A DNA stretch of 64,000 nucleotides from Solibacillus sp. FSL R7-0682 (GCF_038005985.1 NZ_JBBOUI010000001.1:1632001-1696000), one strand, 5' to 3'; shown: positions 17,994-26,970, numbered from the stretch's first letter. Program-made: numbers and translations. The notes: a model not told the origin generated them from the sequence alone.

Positions 17994-18468
17994 TGAAAAG
18001 TTAGGCAGATTATATCAAGAAATAGTCGGAATCATAATAGATACAATTCCGGAGGAGTGGTTAAAAGTATATCTTTATGCCGAAGTGAATGACGGTTCTC
18101 AAACAGCTGACTTCTATTACTATCCTAAAGGTAGTGATAAACCTATTTGTAGTCATGATATCACCGAGCTCTTTACCATAAGTGAAGAGGAGTATTCCAT
18201 ACAATGGCATCAATTGCTAGATAGTATAAAAGAGTTATGGAGAGAGTTTATCGATAATAATGAAGCGCCATGGACAAGTTTCACTTTGATTTTTAATAAC
18301 ACAGGAAAGTTTAAAATAGATTTTAGTTATGACGATCTGTCAAATGCTGACCCCCATGAAATAGCGACAATATGGAAATATGAAAATATGGGAATTGTTC
18401 CAAAAAGTAACTCAGGGAAGAAGCATCTAGAAAAGTATCTTCAGACAATTAAAAATAAAGAAAAATAG
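17986..18468 (+). CDS. YezG-family (DUF600) immunity protein
   Basis: 160 residues. It matches the YezG/DUF600 immunity family, which neutralises YeeF-type nuclease toxins in Bacillus: LYQEIVGIIIDTIPEEWLKVYLYAEV, TADFYYYPKGSDKPICSHDI, then WTSFTLIFNNTGKFKIDFSYDDL. Its start overlaps the NucA-like toxin by eight bases, the expected cognate arrangement. The gene is intact although its toxin is frameshifted. A paralogue lies at 39912-40394. Confidence 0.85.
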   Translation: MNDEKLGRLYQEIVGIIIDTIPEEWLKVYLYAEVNDGSQTADFYYYPKGSDKPICSHDITELFTISEEEYSIQWHQLLDSIKELWREFIDNNEAPWTSFTLIFNNTGKFKIDFSYDDLSNADPHEIATIWKYENMGIVPKSNSGKKHLEKYLQTIKNKEK

Positions 18469-18855
18469 GTATTTTAATAATTCAAAATGGTAAGCGGACA
18501 AATGAGAGTGGCTATAGTGTCGGTATAAAGACTACCAATTAAAATTTCTCGATTTATACTTAACAAAAAAACAATCATAGACACTTATTTTTAACTTGTT
18601 TATCAAGGACTTAATTTGAATTAATAACTCATGAAGGCTAGACCATCAAGAAGAATAAGAGCGAGAATAGGCGATGTGACATTTTACTTACAAGGGCCAC
18701 TTTATTGATTGTATTAGTAACAACACACGAGATAAAACAAGCTAAAGGGTTTAAACGTTACACTTGCCATGTGTCAATAATGATGTCAGACTGTCAATAC
18801 TAAACTAACTTATAAAACTTGCAAATATTAATAAACTTATAAAATTTATAAACAT
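18469..18855 (+). repeat. Intercassette relic, decayed gene also present near 36230-36430 and 40975-41417
   Basis: No intact gene. From about 18600 the sequence matches 41110-41400 with many small changes: in broken frames both encode traces such as THEGYTIKE and ARIGEMTFYLQGPL. This is the remnant of a gene I cannot identify, copied at least three times in the array. It ends in the terminator at 18856. Confidence 0.55.
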
Positions 18856-18892
18856 AAAGCACTTGTCTATAACAGGCGACAAGTGCTTTTTT
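18856..18892 (+). terminator. Rho-independent terminator
   Basis: A perfect 12-bp stem (AAAGCACTTGTC / GACAAGTGCTTT) with a 10-base loop is followed by a T run. A decayed version is at 41386-41420, where one inverted-repeat copy interrupts it. Confidence 0.8.
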
Positions 18893-18993
18893 GCATGTTT
18901 AAATACGTAAATTGGAAATATCACGATTATTTAATTAGTGTACTAAGTGTTAAATTTTATAAGAGTACTATCATACAAGGGGAAGAACAGACG

Positions 18994-19218
18994 ATGGAAA
19001 TAGAGATTTCGATAGATAAATTTGTTATTGATTATAAGGATGTACCACATTCAACATTTTTACGTGTTTATATGGTTGGAGTGCAGAAATATAAAGTGAA
19101 AATGAAGATTTATAGTGGAACATATAGCTATGAATTGCACATGCGGAAAAGTGACGATGATAGATTCATCTATATTTTAAAAACTTTAGAGAAACAGAAG
19201 GCCACTTACATACCCTAA
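18994..19218 (+). CDS. Small hypothetical protein
   Basis: 74 residues from ATG 18994 (AAGGGGAAG site about 12-20 bp upstream); an open frame extends back to 18883 but overlaps a terminator. Beta-rich: VIDYKDVPHSTFLRVYMVGVQKYKVKMKIYSGTYSYELHM. A decayed copy of the same sequence lies at about 43975-44110. Possibly an orphan immunity gene or a fragment of one; function unknown. Confidence 0.4.
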   Translation: MEIEISIDKFVIDYKDVPHSTFLRVYMVGVQKYKVKMKIYSGTYSYELHMRKSDDDRFIYILKTLEKQKATYIP

Positions 19219-19261
19219 GGATTGAGACAATGCCAGAGCATTACTCATTATTTTGGTAGAG

Positions 19262-19671
19262 GCGACCAACGTAAAAGGAATGGTTAATCCGTTACTAGAG
19301 AGAATTATTCCTACAAAATGCCATGTTTTTGTCAACAAACTAATTCATGATTATGAGATTATGGCTAATAGTAACTTCTGGGACTAGTTCAAATCTGGTT
19401 CCAATTCCAAGAGTATGAAGAAGCCAATGAACAGAAAAATCTCTTAGGAAGTTTAATTGTTTTTGCGATGGTAGAAAAAGGTTATATAGTCCAATTCGAT
19501 TATAAAGAAGATTTGGAAGAGTACGAATCAAGTATAAAAGATTTCTGGAATCTAACAAAAACTAAATTGGTTCAATTTATAATAGATAATGATCAATATT
19601 ATTATGCTTTACTACCAACTGATGTGAATATGAAGGATATATATGAAGTTAAGCTTCAAGAAGTAAAGTAG
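19262..19671 (+). pseudogene. 3' fragment of a PoNi-type immunity gene
   Basis: The sequence parallels 30065-30482 (C-terminal third of the intact PoNi gene), with a small internal deletion and a stop near 19386. The last 68 codons (from ATG 19468) are open and nearly identical to the parent (MVEKGYIVQFDYKEDLEEYE). It is followed by the same hairpin and toxin junction as the parent, so it marks a duplicated block rather than a gene. Confidence 0.7.
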
Positions 19672-19690
19672 TTTAATGGAAAGAATGATA

Positions 19691-19731
19691 AAATGGTGGT
19701 AGTTGGAAATTCTAACTACCGCCATTTTTAT
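19691..19731 (+). terminator. Repeated hairpin, copy 1
   Basis: AAATGGTGGTAGTT pairs with AACTACCGCCATTT around GGAAATTCT, followed by TTA/T-rich sequence. Near-identical hairpins at 22072-22110, 30502-30540, 36713-36753 and 41977-42014 always lie between the end of PoNi (or its remnant) and a 5'-truncated PT-TG toxin. Confidence 0.65.
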
Positions 19732-19779
19732 TATTTAATGTATGGATGATTAAATAGACAACAGAACGTTCTAACCAAA

Positions 19780-20532
19780 GTGAAACAGAATGGAAAAGTG
19801 GCCGTTGTGTACACGTCCTTTAAAGAGGGCGGCTACAAAGGGGTAATCTCAGCAGGATTAGACTTTATTCCGATAGTAGGAAATGCGAAAGCATTGGTAG
19901 AAGCGGCAATTGGAAGAGATCAGATTACCGGTAGAAAGCTGGGAGCGTGGAGCATCAGCCGCTGCTATTTTAGGCGGACCATTAGTAAAAGGTGTAAAAC
20001 ATGGTGCAAAACTAGGTGCAAAGGCTATTTCAGGAGCTACATCGAGTAGCAAAGCAAAAACTAAAACAGTAAATCTGGCCAAGTCCCCAACACCAACGAA
20101 TCCGCCAAAGCAGCAAGCACCGTCATCACCTGGGAAACTAATCAAAATAATAATGGTACGGGTGAAGGCAAGAAAAGTGATGTTAATATTGATAATTTCA
20201 ATTTCGGAAAATATTTGAAAACCCAAGTTGGTGATTCACCTGAAGGAATGAAAGACCCCCACGCACATCACATTCTATTTAAGAAAGGTCTTGGAAAATC
20301 TCAACAAGAGCTTGTTGAGGAAGGGCAAAAAATATTAAGAGAGTATGACATAGACCCAATTTTCGGCATTGAAAATTTAACTTGGGCACCAAATAGAGTT
20401 AAAGGACAACATAGTATTGATGCACTAAAAGTAGTAGATAATATTAAAGAAGTAAAAAATCATGGCGGTGACCGAGATGACATGGTTCAAAGGTTTAAAG
20501 AATTAGGTGACTTAGCCGCTACAAGGAGATAG
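19780..20532 (+). pseudogene. Cassette 3: truncated PT-TG toxin with AHH nuclease tip, frameshifted
   Basis: The Lys-rich head is missing; similarity to the parent begins at the KAKQN junction. The PT-TG region is broken by an 8-bp deletion between direct copies of GAAAGCTGG near 19935, and again near 20130 by loss of one base. The tip is open from about 20132 to 20532 and carries an AHH-type nuclease motif (PHAHHILFKKGLGKS, then LTWAPNRVKGQHSIDA) of the HNH superfamily. The nuclease tip and its immunity gene are preserved although the carrier is broken, as expected for a silent donor. Confidence 0.7.
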
Positions 20533-20539
20533 TGATAAT

Positions 20540-21676
20540 ATGGGAAATATTGAGCTAATTAAAGAAATTCGTACAGCTATCAAACAAAATAATGTTGAAA
20601 GAGTAGTCGAGTTAATTGGTTCAGATATGGAACTCATGAATATGGTTACAACATTTGGAACTTGGCTACATGTTGCAGCTACACATGGAAAGCTTGAAAT
20701 AGTCAAGCGACTTATAGACTTAGGTGCTGACATAAATAAACGCGGGGGTGTTTTTGGTGGTGGAGCAATTAACGTAGCGGCTTCAGAAGGACATATTGAT
20801 ATTGTTAGATGTCTATTGTCTAATGGAGCTGAAATAGATGTGAGCGAACCAGAAAGGAACCCATTGTTTGCAGCGATTCGTGGTGGACATATAGATATTG
20901 TTAAACTTCTCATTGAAAATGGAATTGATATTCATGTTACGTACACAGGAGAATCTATGAAAAATATGGATGCATTAGCATTTGCACATGAACGAGGGCA
21001 AAAAGAAATAGCTAATTTATTGGATTCTGCTAAAAAAGAAGAGTATAAAGATACTGCGCAAAATAAAACAAATGAGATTTTAGATTATATAAGAGAACAT
21101 TTTGGTCCCATTTATCATACAATTAGTGAAATTGTCCTTGGTAGTAAAGTAACGGTTGATATTCAAATAATACTGCCAACGAAGGATCGTGATTTTATCA
21201 CTCTTGTGACTACAGGGATGAGTGATGTTGCAATGGACGAAACAGAAGAAAGTGTAGGTTCTAGATATGCAGAATTAGTACTCAAGTTACCTGCGAATTG
21301 GCCGATAAGCAAAGATGAAATGGGGGATAATGTTCATTTTTGGCCATTAAAGTGGTTAAGAATGGTCGCTCATATCCCCCATTCATATGATGGATGGTTA
21401 GAGGCAGGGGTCGTTCTTCCAAATGGGGATCCTCCAATGCCATTTGCTTCTAATACAGCATTATCATGTATTTTGATAAGTAAATCTGAAGTAGGAGGAG
21501 GTTTTGTGAATTTGGAAAATAGAGTAATTGATTTTTATACTCTATTACCTATATATGAAGAAGAAAGAAAGATAGCTTTACAAAAAGGATATGATTATTT
21601 AATAGAAAAATACGATGAAAATGGTGTATCAGATGTACTTGATATAAAAAGGAAAAACATCGGTTTGAACGGTTAG
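20540..21676 (+). CDS. Ankyrin-repeat plus SUFU-domain immunity protein
   Basis: 378 residues with an AAGGAG site. Residues about 30-155 contain ankyrin repeats (TWLHVAATHGKLEIVKRLIDLGADIN, GHIDIVRCLLSNGAEIDV, GGHIDIVKLLIENGIDI). Residues about 185-360 match the SUFU (suppressor of fused) fold: ILPTKDRDFITLVTTGMSDVAM, RYAELVLKLPANWPI, FWPLKWLRMVAHIPHSYDGWL. Bacterial SUFU proteins, often joined to ankyrin repeats, are known immunity proteins of polymorphic toxins. It follows the AHH tip by 7 bp and is intact. Confidence 0.82.
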   Translation: MGNIELIKEIRTAIKQNNVERVVELIGSDMELMNMVTTFGTWLHVAATHGKLEIVKRLIDLGADINKRGGVFGGGAINVAASEGHIDIVRCLLSNGAEIDVSEPERNPLFAAIRGGHIDIVKLLIENGIDIHVTYTGESMKNMDALAFAHERGQKEIANLLDSAKKEEYKDTAQNKTNEILDYIREHFGPIYHTISEIVLGSKVTVDIQIILPTKDRDFITLVTTGMSDVAMDETEESVGSRYAELVLKLPANWPISKDEMGDNVHFWPLKWLRMVAHIPHSYDGWLEAGVVLPNGDPPMPFASNTALSCILISKSEVGGGFVNLENRVIDFYTLLPIYEEERKIALQKGYDYLIEKYDENGVSDVLDIKRKNIGLNG

Positions 21677-22070
21677 ACAAAAGCGTTTTTTATTTTTTTT
21701 AAACTTGGTTTATGTGAAAATCATTATACCAGTATTTATTAATGAATTGCCCCTGCCAAGTAGACAGTAGAAATAATAATGCTTTAAGCCGTTTATTGTT
21801 TCTTGATAACTTTCATTATTATAGAATTAGGTAAGTCGTTACCAAAGCAAAACAAATTTCAATGCTGCTGTAAAGTATACGAAGAAGGCTTTGAAAAAGG
21901 TTGGCGAAAAAGTTGGCATTGAGTATACATCCTTAAAAGAGGGTGGCTATAAAGAGGTAATCTCTGCAAGGTTAGACTTTATTCCAGTAGTAGAAAATGC
22001 GAAGGCAATGATTTTAGATCTATAGTAAGTTAACCTTCAAGAGGTAAAGTAAGTTTAATAGAAAGAATGA
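21677..22070 (+). repeat. Diverged PT-TG relic and intergenic sequence
   Basis: No gene. About 21840-22023 is an old, diverged remnant of the toxin carrier: a frame reads NAAVKYTKKALKKVGEKVGIEYTSLKEGGYKEVISARLDFIPVVENAKAM before stopping. It differs far more from the other copies than they do from each other. It is followed by a PoNi 3'-end trace (22025-22055). Confidence 0.6.
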
Positions 22071-22071
22071 T

Positions 22072-22110
22072 AAAATGGTGGTAGTTAGAAATTCTAACTA
22101 CCACCATTCT
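22072..22110 (+). terminator. Repeated hairpin, copy 2
   Basis: GGTGGTAGTTAGAAT / ATTCTAACTACCACC form a perfect stem; this copy keeps full complementarity, with CCACCATTCTTATTATT downstream. It precedes cassette 4. Confidence 0.6.
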
Positions 22111-22159
22111 TATTATTCAATGTACGGATGATTAAATAGACAACAAAACATCGTAACCA

Positions 22160-23024
22160 AAGCAAAACAGAATGTAAAAACGGCCATAAAAGATACGAAA
22201 AAGGTAATGACAAAGGTCGCGGAAAAGTGGCCGTTGCGTACACGTCCTTTAAAGAGGGCGGCTACAAAGGGGTAATCTCTGCCGGATTAGACTTCATTCC
22301 GATAGTAGGAAATGCGAAAGCATTGGTAGAAGCGGCAATTGGAAGAGATCCGATCACCGGTAGAAAGCTGGAAAGCTGGGAGCGTGGAGCATCAGCCGCT
22401 GCTATTTTAGGCGGCCCTCTAGTAAAAGGGGTAAAACTTGGTGCAAAACTAGGTGCAAAGGCTATTTCAGGAGCTACATCAAGTAGCAAGAAAACAGTAA
22501 ATCTGGCCAAGTCCCCAACGCCAACGAATCCGACAAAGCAGCAAGCACCGTCTCAGGCAAAGAAGGAAGCAAGTGCAACAACGGCAACACCTGCGAAATC
22601 TAAGGGGCAGGGTACGGGGAAAACTAATCCTGTATGGCTGAGTGATAAATACAAGGTTGTTTACTATGAGGGGAATGTAAAGGTAAAGGGTCAAACAAGG
22701 GATGTGAGTAGACGAATATATCAGAATAACGAAATTAATTGGGACTACTTTGATCCTTCTACAGGTTTGACAAATCGCCAGAGAGCTAAGTTAGGTAACG
22801 CTCCAATTGGTTCAGATGGGTATCCAATAGAACTACATCATACAATTCAAAAAGAAGTAGGTCCTGTAGTAGAATTACAGTATACAAAACACAAACAGTA
22901 CTATTTTACTCTGCATGTGCTCACTGAGGATGGAAATAGTTTTAGGAATAATGAGATTCTAGATAAGCAGTACAAGAATTTTAGAGGTAAATACTGGCGT
23001 TGGAGGGCGAATAATTTAGATTAG
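22160..23024 (+). CDS. Cassette 4: 5'-truncated PT-TG toxin with LHH-like nuclease tip
   Basis: Similarity to the parent begins at the KAKQN junction (about 22160). One G is missing near 22218 (GTCGCGG for GTCGGCGG), so the open frame starts only at 22227 (265 residues) inside the PT-TG domain. The tip carries an LHH-type HNH/Endo VII nuclease motif: TNRQRAKLGNAPIGSDGYPIELHH, then VGPVVELQYTKHKQYYFTLH. No ribosome site or promoter is evident, so it is best seen as a silent donor. Its immunity gene follows after 25 bp. Confidence 0.7.
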
Positions 23025-23049
23025 TTTTATTTATTAAGGAGGCTATTAT

Positions 23050-23484
23050 ATGAATAGACAAGATGTAGAAGAATTAATTATAAGTCAAGAAGATGAGTTT
23101 TTTTTTACTGGAGGGGTTACAGAGGAGCTTATCCATGAGATTGAAAAGGAACTCAATGTCCAGTTGCCAGAAAGTTATAAATGGTTTCTAAGTCAATATG
23201 GTTATGGTGGTATAAATGGAGTATTAATACAAGGTGTTGGTTTAGATAAGTCGTTACAAGTTGTTAATACTACACTAAGTTTAAGAGAATATGGGTTGCC
23301 TAATAATTTAGTTGTTATTGAAAATATAGATGAATATGTATATTGTTTTGATACTGCACAAATGAATAATAATGAATGTCCTATAATTGATTGGGATCAA
23401 GCTAGTGGTATAGGAAAAAAACATTATAAAAATTTATATAATTACCTATATGAAAGATTTAATGATGCTATTGAGAATTTATAA
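23050..23484 (+). CDS. SUKH (SMI1/KNR4) family immunity protein
   Basis: 144 residues with a strong AAGGAGG site. SUKH hallmarks: VTEELIHEIEKELNVQLPESYKWFLSQYGYGGINGV near residues 20-60 and a late IIDWDQASG strand. SUKH proteins are the most common immunity family for nuclease toxins of the HNH/LHH type. It stands directly behind the LHH-like tip. Confidence 0.85.
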   Translation: MNRQDVEELIISQEDEFFFTGGVTEELIHEIEKELNVQLPESYKWFLSQYGYGGINGVLIQGVGLDKSLQVVNTTLSLREYGLPNNLVVIENIDEYVYCFDTAQMNNNECPIIDWDQASGIGKKHYKNLYNYLYERFNDAIENL

Positions 23485-23587
23485 AAGCTGGAATGATTAC
23501 TAGTTTTTAAATATCTGGTTAGTAGCGATTATGGCAATTTTCTATGGGAGTAAACGAAACAGTAAGTGAAAGCGACTGCTGAAAATG

Positions 23588-23967
23588 TCAATTGAAATGA
23601 TAGTAAATCATTTCACGTCCCCTTAGTGATTTAAAAAAGCAGGGCGTTTTTAGGTTGTTTTTCGCTAAAGTATCAATATCTAGATAATGAGGTGCAGAAA
23701 TCATCAACGTTTCTTTATAATCTGATGGACGTATATTTAATTTTCTATTCGATAGTGGATGTTGCGCAATGCACTCCATGTTATAATAAATCCATAATTG
23801 ATCATCATGTATTTGTATTCCAACTTTTTGGCCAATGTACTTAGTGGGGACTGAATACTGGTTGGCTTTGTAGGAAACCATACTTGATGTGTTAACTTGT
23901 ACAAGCTTATGCTTGATACGGTATAAGTTCCTTATCTTTTCTGCTGGTAGTGGAAGTAAGGAACTTT
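23588..23967 (-). pseudogene. istA: IS21-type IstA transposase, C-terminal fragment
   Basis: On the minus strand the frame reads SSLLPLPAEKIRNLYRIKHKLVQVNTSSMVSYKANQYSVPTKYIGQKVGIQIHDD, typical of the C-terminal region of IS21 IstA. It lines up exactly with the fragment at 26297-26600 across the IS66 insertion: removing IS66 and one target copy joins EKEKSS to LLPLPAEK in frame. The extreme C-terminus after about 23655 looks unrelated, so the element is truncated here, and no istB is present. Confidence 0.75.
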
Positions 23968-24021
23968 GTAAGCCCGAAATATAAAAAAAATAGCGCACCT
24001 TCACGGTACGCACGACGATCG

Positions 24022-24055
24022 GCCAGCTATCTGAAATTTTTTTCAGATAGCTGGC
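24022..24055. terminator. Stem-loop at the end of the IS66 transposase gene
   Basis: A perfect 15-bp stem (GCCAGCTATCTGAAA / TTTCAGATAGCTGGC) with a 4-base loop abuts the tnpC stop codon. It may terminate the transposase transcript or block readthrough from outside. Confidence 0.6.
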
Positions 24056-25617
24056 TATTTTGCACATGTGGCTTGAATATTTTCCGACCAAGGCATGTAA
24101 TTATGTAAAATCTCTGGTTGCTGATGAAACGGGACATTAGGTAATTCCGTCATCAGCTTTACCAGATACTGATAAAAATCAATTCCGTTTGCTTTGGCTG
24201 TTTCGGCCAAACTTAAACAAATGGCATTCGCTTTCGCACCTGCTTCACTCACAGAGAAAAGCCAGTTTTTGCGACCAATGACATTTGGACGAATCGCATT
24301 TTCAGCGGGATTATTATCAATAGCAACGTCCCCATTTTCAAGGAAAACTTTTAACTCAGATGAACGGCTTAATGTATATTCAGCTGCTTTCGCAATAGCA
24401 TTTTTGCCGAAGAAAGGCGAACGATCAATCCAATCGAAAAATTCATCGACAATCGGTTTTGCTTCTTGTTGACGAGCTTTCACGCGCTCTTCCGCTGAAA
24501 GATGTTTGATTTGACGCTCGATATGAAACAACCGATCGCAATATTGCACGCCTATTCGGCCATTCTTACTATCGGCTTTTAGCCAATAACGGCGTACATG
24601 CGCCCAACAGTTGGCGAATTGAACGTGCGGTAATTGACCATAAGCTGAATACCCATCACAGATGACAGTGCCTTTGAATCCCTTAATTAAATCTTCTAAT
24701 ATAGCTCGCCCTCGAGAAAGAGCACTCTTAAATAAAACGATAATAGGGCCTTCACTTTGTACACTGCGACATACCCAATTAAAAGCGTTTGATTGAGCTG
24801 GCTTTCCATCAGAACGCTTGATTATTTGTGCATAGGTTTCGTCGATATGCAGTACAGACTTTGCCGTTAATAGCTGCTTCATCAAATCATAAAGTGGTTG
24901 AAGCCAATCTTCTGCCACACGTATTACCCAATTGGAAAGATTTTTATCGTTTGTATGTAGGCCATGGCGTTCCCATTCATTTACCTGACGGTAAAGAGGC
25001 AAGTACTGAATAAACTTATCGTAGATAAGCTTGGCCAAAACAGTTGGGCCAGCAATGCTTCTTTGGATAGCACCTTGTGGTGCTTTACCACGTTTAATTT
25101 GAGCTTTTCGTAGGGCATCGTTTTTACACAATTTACACTCATACACATGTTCAAAATGCTGCACGCGCTTCAGGGAAGCTGGAATGAATTTCGCCTCTTC
25201 ACGTATCAACGTAGAACTGAATTCTACCATTTCCCCCTGACAACACTCACAAGCTAAGTTGGCTGGGTGATGATGAATTTCTTCAATTTCAATATCCTCA
25301 CGAAACGAATCATTTCGTTTTTTATTTGTCTTTTTACGAGTAACCGTATAACTAACCGTATCGGTGCTTTGTTCTTCTGTCTGCTCAGGTTCATTAAAAG
25401 ACGGATCGTCTTCAAATAAAGAGACTTGTCCATCAGGAGCTTGATACTTGGCTTTCTCCGATTTAGAGCCATATAACGCTTTTGTTAATTGGCGAACTTG
25501 CTCTGTTAAGGCTTCTATTTGTCGATTTGACTGAGCTAGTTGTTGCTCAAGTAATCGAATAATACGTTCGTTTTGTTCTTCTTGCTTTTGATTAACAGGC
25601 ATCAAATCGTTCACCAC
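24055..25617 (-). CDS. tnpC: IS66 family transposase (TnpC)
   Basis: 520 residues. It starts with a coiled-coil leucine-zipper region (residues about 8-45), then a Cys-rich zinc-finger segment (NLACECCQGEMVE, YECKLCKNDA), then the DDE catalytic core of IS66 TnpC (VLHIDETYAQI, VICDGYSAYGQL and the final DNNPAENAIRPNVIGRKNWLFS). It is full length for the family, with no disruption. It catalyses DNA cleavage and strand transfer of the element. Confidence 0.95.
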   Translation of the reverse strand: MVNDLMPVNQKQEEQNERIIRLLEQQLAQSNRQIEALTEQVRQLTKALYGSKSEKAKYQAPDGQVSLFEDDPSFNEPEQTEEQSTDTVSYTVTRKKTNKKRNDSFREDIEIEEIHHHPANLACECCQGEMVEFSSTLIREEAKFIPASLKRVQHFEHVYECKLCKNDALRKAQIKRGKAPQGAIQRSIAGPTVLAKLIYDKFIQYLPLYRQVNEWERHGLHTNDKNLSNWVIRVAEDWLQPLYDLMKQLLTAKSVLHIDETYAQIIKRSDGKPAQSNAFNWVCRSVQSEGPIIVLFKSALSRGRAILEDLIKGFKGTVICDGYSAYGQLPHVQFANCWAHVRRYWLKADSKNGRIGVQYCDRLFHIERQIKHLSAEERVKARQQEAKPIVDEFFDWIDRSPFFGKNAIAKAAEYTLSRSSELKVFLENGDVAIDNNPAENAIRPNVIGRKNWLFSVSEAGAKANAICLSLAETAKANGIDFYQYLVKLMTELPNVPFHQQPEILHNYMPWSENIQATCAK

Positions 25618-25667
25618 ATTCCGTCCAATTTTATATATGGGTAATTATACCACTATTGATGATGTAG

Positions 25668-26021
25668 TTAAAAGACACCTTTTGCAGATTTCGCAATGGC
25701 CTTCGGCTGTTGTAAAGATAATCCTTCTAATAACCAGCGCAGTTCCTGTTGTGAAAGGCTTCGCACCTCATTTTCATCTTTTGGCCATTGAAGCTTACCA
25801 TTATCCAATCGTTTGTAAAGCATGGCAAAGCCATCTCCATCAAAATACAAACATTTATAGCGGTCCTTACTCCATCCTGAAAAGAGAAAAATAGAATCGC
25901 TATACGGATCTAATTCGAAAGAATCTTGAACCAGCGTTGCGAGACCATCGATGCCTTTGCGCATATCGGTCTTCCCGCAAATAATATAGATGTTTTGTAC
26001 GCTCGTAAAATCACGCTTCAT
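25668..26021 (-). CDS. tnpB: IS66 accessory protein TnpB
   Basis: 117 residues with the IS66 Orf2 signature: IYIICGKTDMRKGIDGLATLVQ, DSIFLFSGWSKDRYKCLYFDGDGFAMLYKRLDNGKLQWP. It is required together with TnpC for transposition in studied IS66 elements. It overlaps the preceding small gene by four bases. Confidence 0.93.
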   Translation of the reverse strand: MKRDFTSVQNIYIICGKTDMRKGIDGLATLVQDSFELDPYSDSIFLFSGWSKDRYKCLYFDGDGFAMLYKRLDNGKLQWPKDENEVRSLSQQELRWLLEGLSLQQPKAIAKSAKGVF

Positions 26022-26212
26022 CGATTTTTCAGCTCCTTCATAATAGTTTGGATGATGCGTTCATCTACGCCATTGAAGAAAGCTATTTCAGCTACAGCGG
26101 TTTTAATCACACAACCTGGTGCAGCATTGTATTGAGAAGAATGAAACGAAGAAGCTTCAGTTGGAAGAGGATCAAGTTTGACGGGAACAATGGTCAATTT
26201 GTTTGCGGGCAT
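26018..26212 (-). CDS. tnpA: IS66 accessory protein TnpA-like
   Basis: 64 residues, first gene of the element, directly upstream of tnpB with an ATGA overlap. It is shorter than many IS66 TnpA proteins but lies in the right place, and its C-terminus (AAPGCVIKTAVAEIAFFNGVDERIIQTIMKEL) looks like the IS66 small ORF. An AAAGGAGGTG site lies just upstream on the minus strand. Confidence 0.7.
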   Translation of the reverse strand: MPANKLTIVPVKLDPLPTEASSFHSSQYNAAPGCVIKTAVAEIAFFNGVDERIIQTIMKELKNR

Positions 26213-26296
26213 AAGAATGGCACCTCCTTTGATTGATACGTCTATCGTACCGGAGGTGCCTAGCGCTTTATATGCGTTATTTGATTACGGGCTTAC

Positions 26297-26600
26297 GGAA
26301 CTTTTTTCTTTTTCTAATGCAAATACAGGTATTTTACCTGAGCCTTGATGTAAAGATTGATTTACTCTATTCATTAATTTCTCAATAAAGCGGTAGAGTT
26401 CTGCTAAGGTCAATTGACCTTGATAAGCATGAATTTCGTCCAGAAATTTCATTTGAGTTTCTACTTTTCCTTTTGTTTGTGGCTTACCTGCAATGCATGG
26501 CCTCACTTTAAAACCAAAGTCTTTGGCAAAAGCTGCGAATCGGGCATTTACTTTTCCACTGCTATATTTAGTTCTAGGTAAATCCATTGAGGTTTGGAAG
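26297..26600 (-). pseudogene. istA: IS21-type IstA transposase, internal fragment
   Basis: The minus-strand frame reads KYSSGKVNARFAAFAKDFGFKVRPCIAGKPQTKGKVETQMKF, the end of the integrase core with the conserved K-x-K-V-E glutamate, then the region up to EKEKSS. It is interrupted by IS66 at the left; upstream it stops near 26600, where an immunity-gene fragment begins. The N-terminal and central parts of IstA are missing. The same gene's N-terminal part is represented separately at 38853-39125. Confidence 0.8.
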
Positions 26601-26687
26601 GATATTATATATATAAAGATGGTAAAAATCAAGAATTATCACGAGATTTCCATGATATTATTGAAGTTGTTAAAGCAGAAACCTAGA
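26590..26687 (+). pseudogene. 3' end of a lost immunity-like gene
   Basis: A plus-strand frame reads GLEGYYIYKDGKNQELSRDFHDIIEVVKAET followed by a stop. It looks like the last 30 residues of a small soluble protein of immunity type, cut off by the IS21 remnant. No start or 5' part is present. Confidence 0.45.
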
Positions 26688-26821
26688 AACCTAAATTTGA
26701 ATTAAGATAGTATGTGCTATTTTACTAGATTAAATGGGTAAAGCATATGATGGGCATGGTTAGTTATTATTTTGAAAGTTTCTTAAGAACCTTTTCGGAA
26801 ATATGTCTTACTAAAGGGAGT

Positions 26822-26847
26822 CAATAGCATTATCGCTATTGGCTTTT
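26822..26847 (+). terminator. Stem-loop terminator
   Basis: CAATAGC at 26822-26828 pairs with GCTATTG at 26835-26841, followed by GCTTTTTG. It lies 3' of the immunity remnant. Confidence 0.6.
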
Positions 26848-26893
26848 TGCTATTGTTAAAATGAAAGAGGTACTCTGGAGTGTAAACAGCTAT

Positions 26894-26921
26894 TTGGATA
26901 AAAATTATAAGGATGTATAAT
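26894..26921 (+). promoter_or_regulatory. Candidate sigma-A promoter before cassette 5
   Basis: TTGGAT at 26894-26899 and TATAAT at 26916-26921 are separated by 16 bases. A ribosome site (AAAGGGAGAG) and ATG 26971 follow. It is the clearest promoter-like sequence among the cassettes and could drive the fused leader and cassette 5. Confidence 0.5.
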
Positions 26922-26970
26922 CTGATTCCGCTAGTGGATATGCCAAGCATTGAATAAAGGGAGAGCGCAA

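Larger units (their letters stand above)
23960..26304 (-). mobile_element. IS66-family insertion sequence, complete, with 8-bp target duplication
   Basis: The element spans 23968-26296 (2329 bp). Its ends are imperfect inverted repeats starting GTAAGCCCG (left as read; right on the complement). The 8-bp direct repeat GGAACTTT flanks it at 23960-23967 and 26297-26304. It carries the three IS66 genes on the minus strand. Eight-bp duplications and GTAAG-type ends are standard for IS66. It sits inside an IS21 istA remnant, so it arrived later. Confidence 0.92.

Noticed and set aside
13348-18468. LXG or ESX (type VII) secreted toxin locus
   Set aside because: No WXG/LXG N-terminal domain, no EssC-type genes; the carriers are Lys-rich/PT-TG and follow VgrG/DUF4280 genes.
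24194-24472. Plus-strand frame within the IS66 transposase
   Set aside because: Shadow of tnpC on the other strand, with no ribosome site and no family resemblance.
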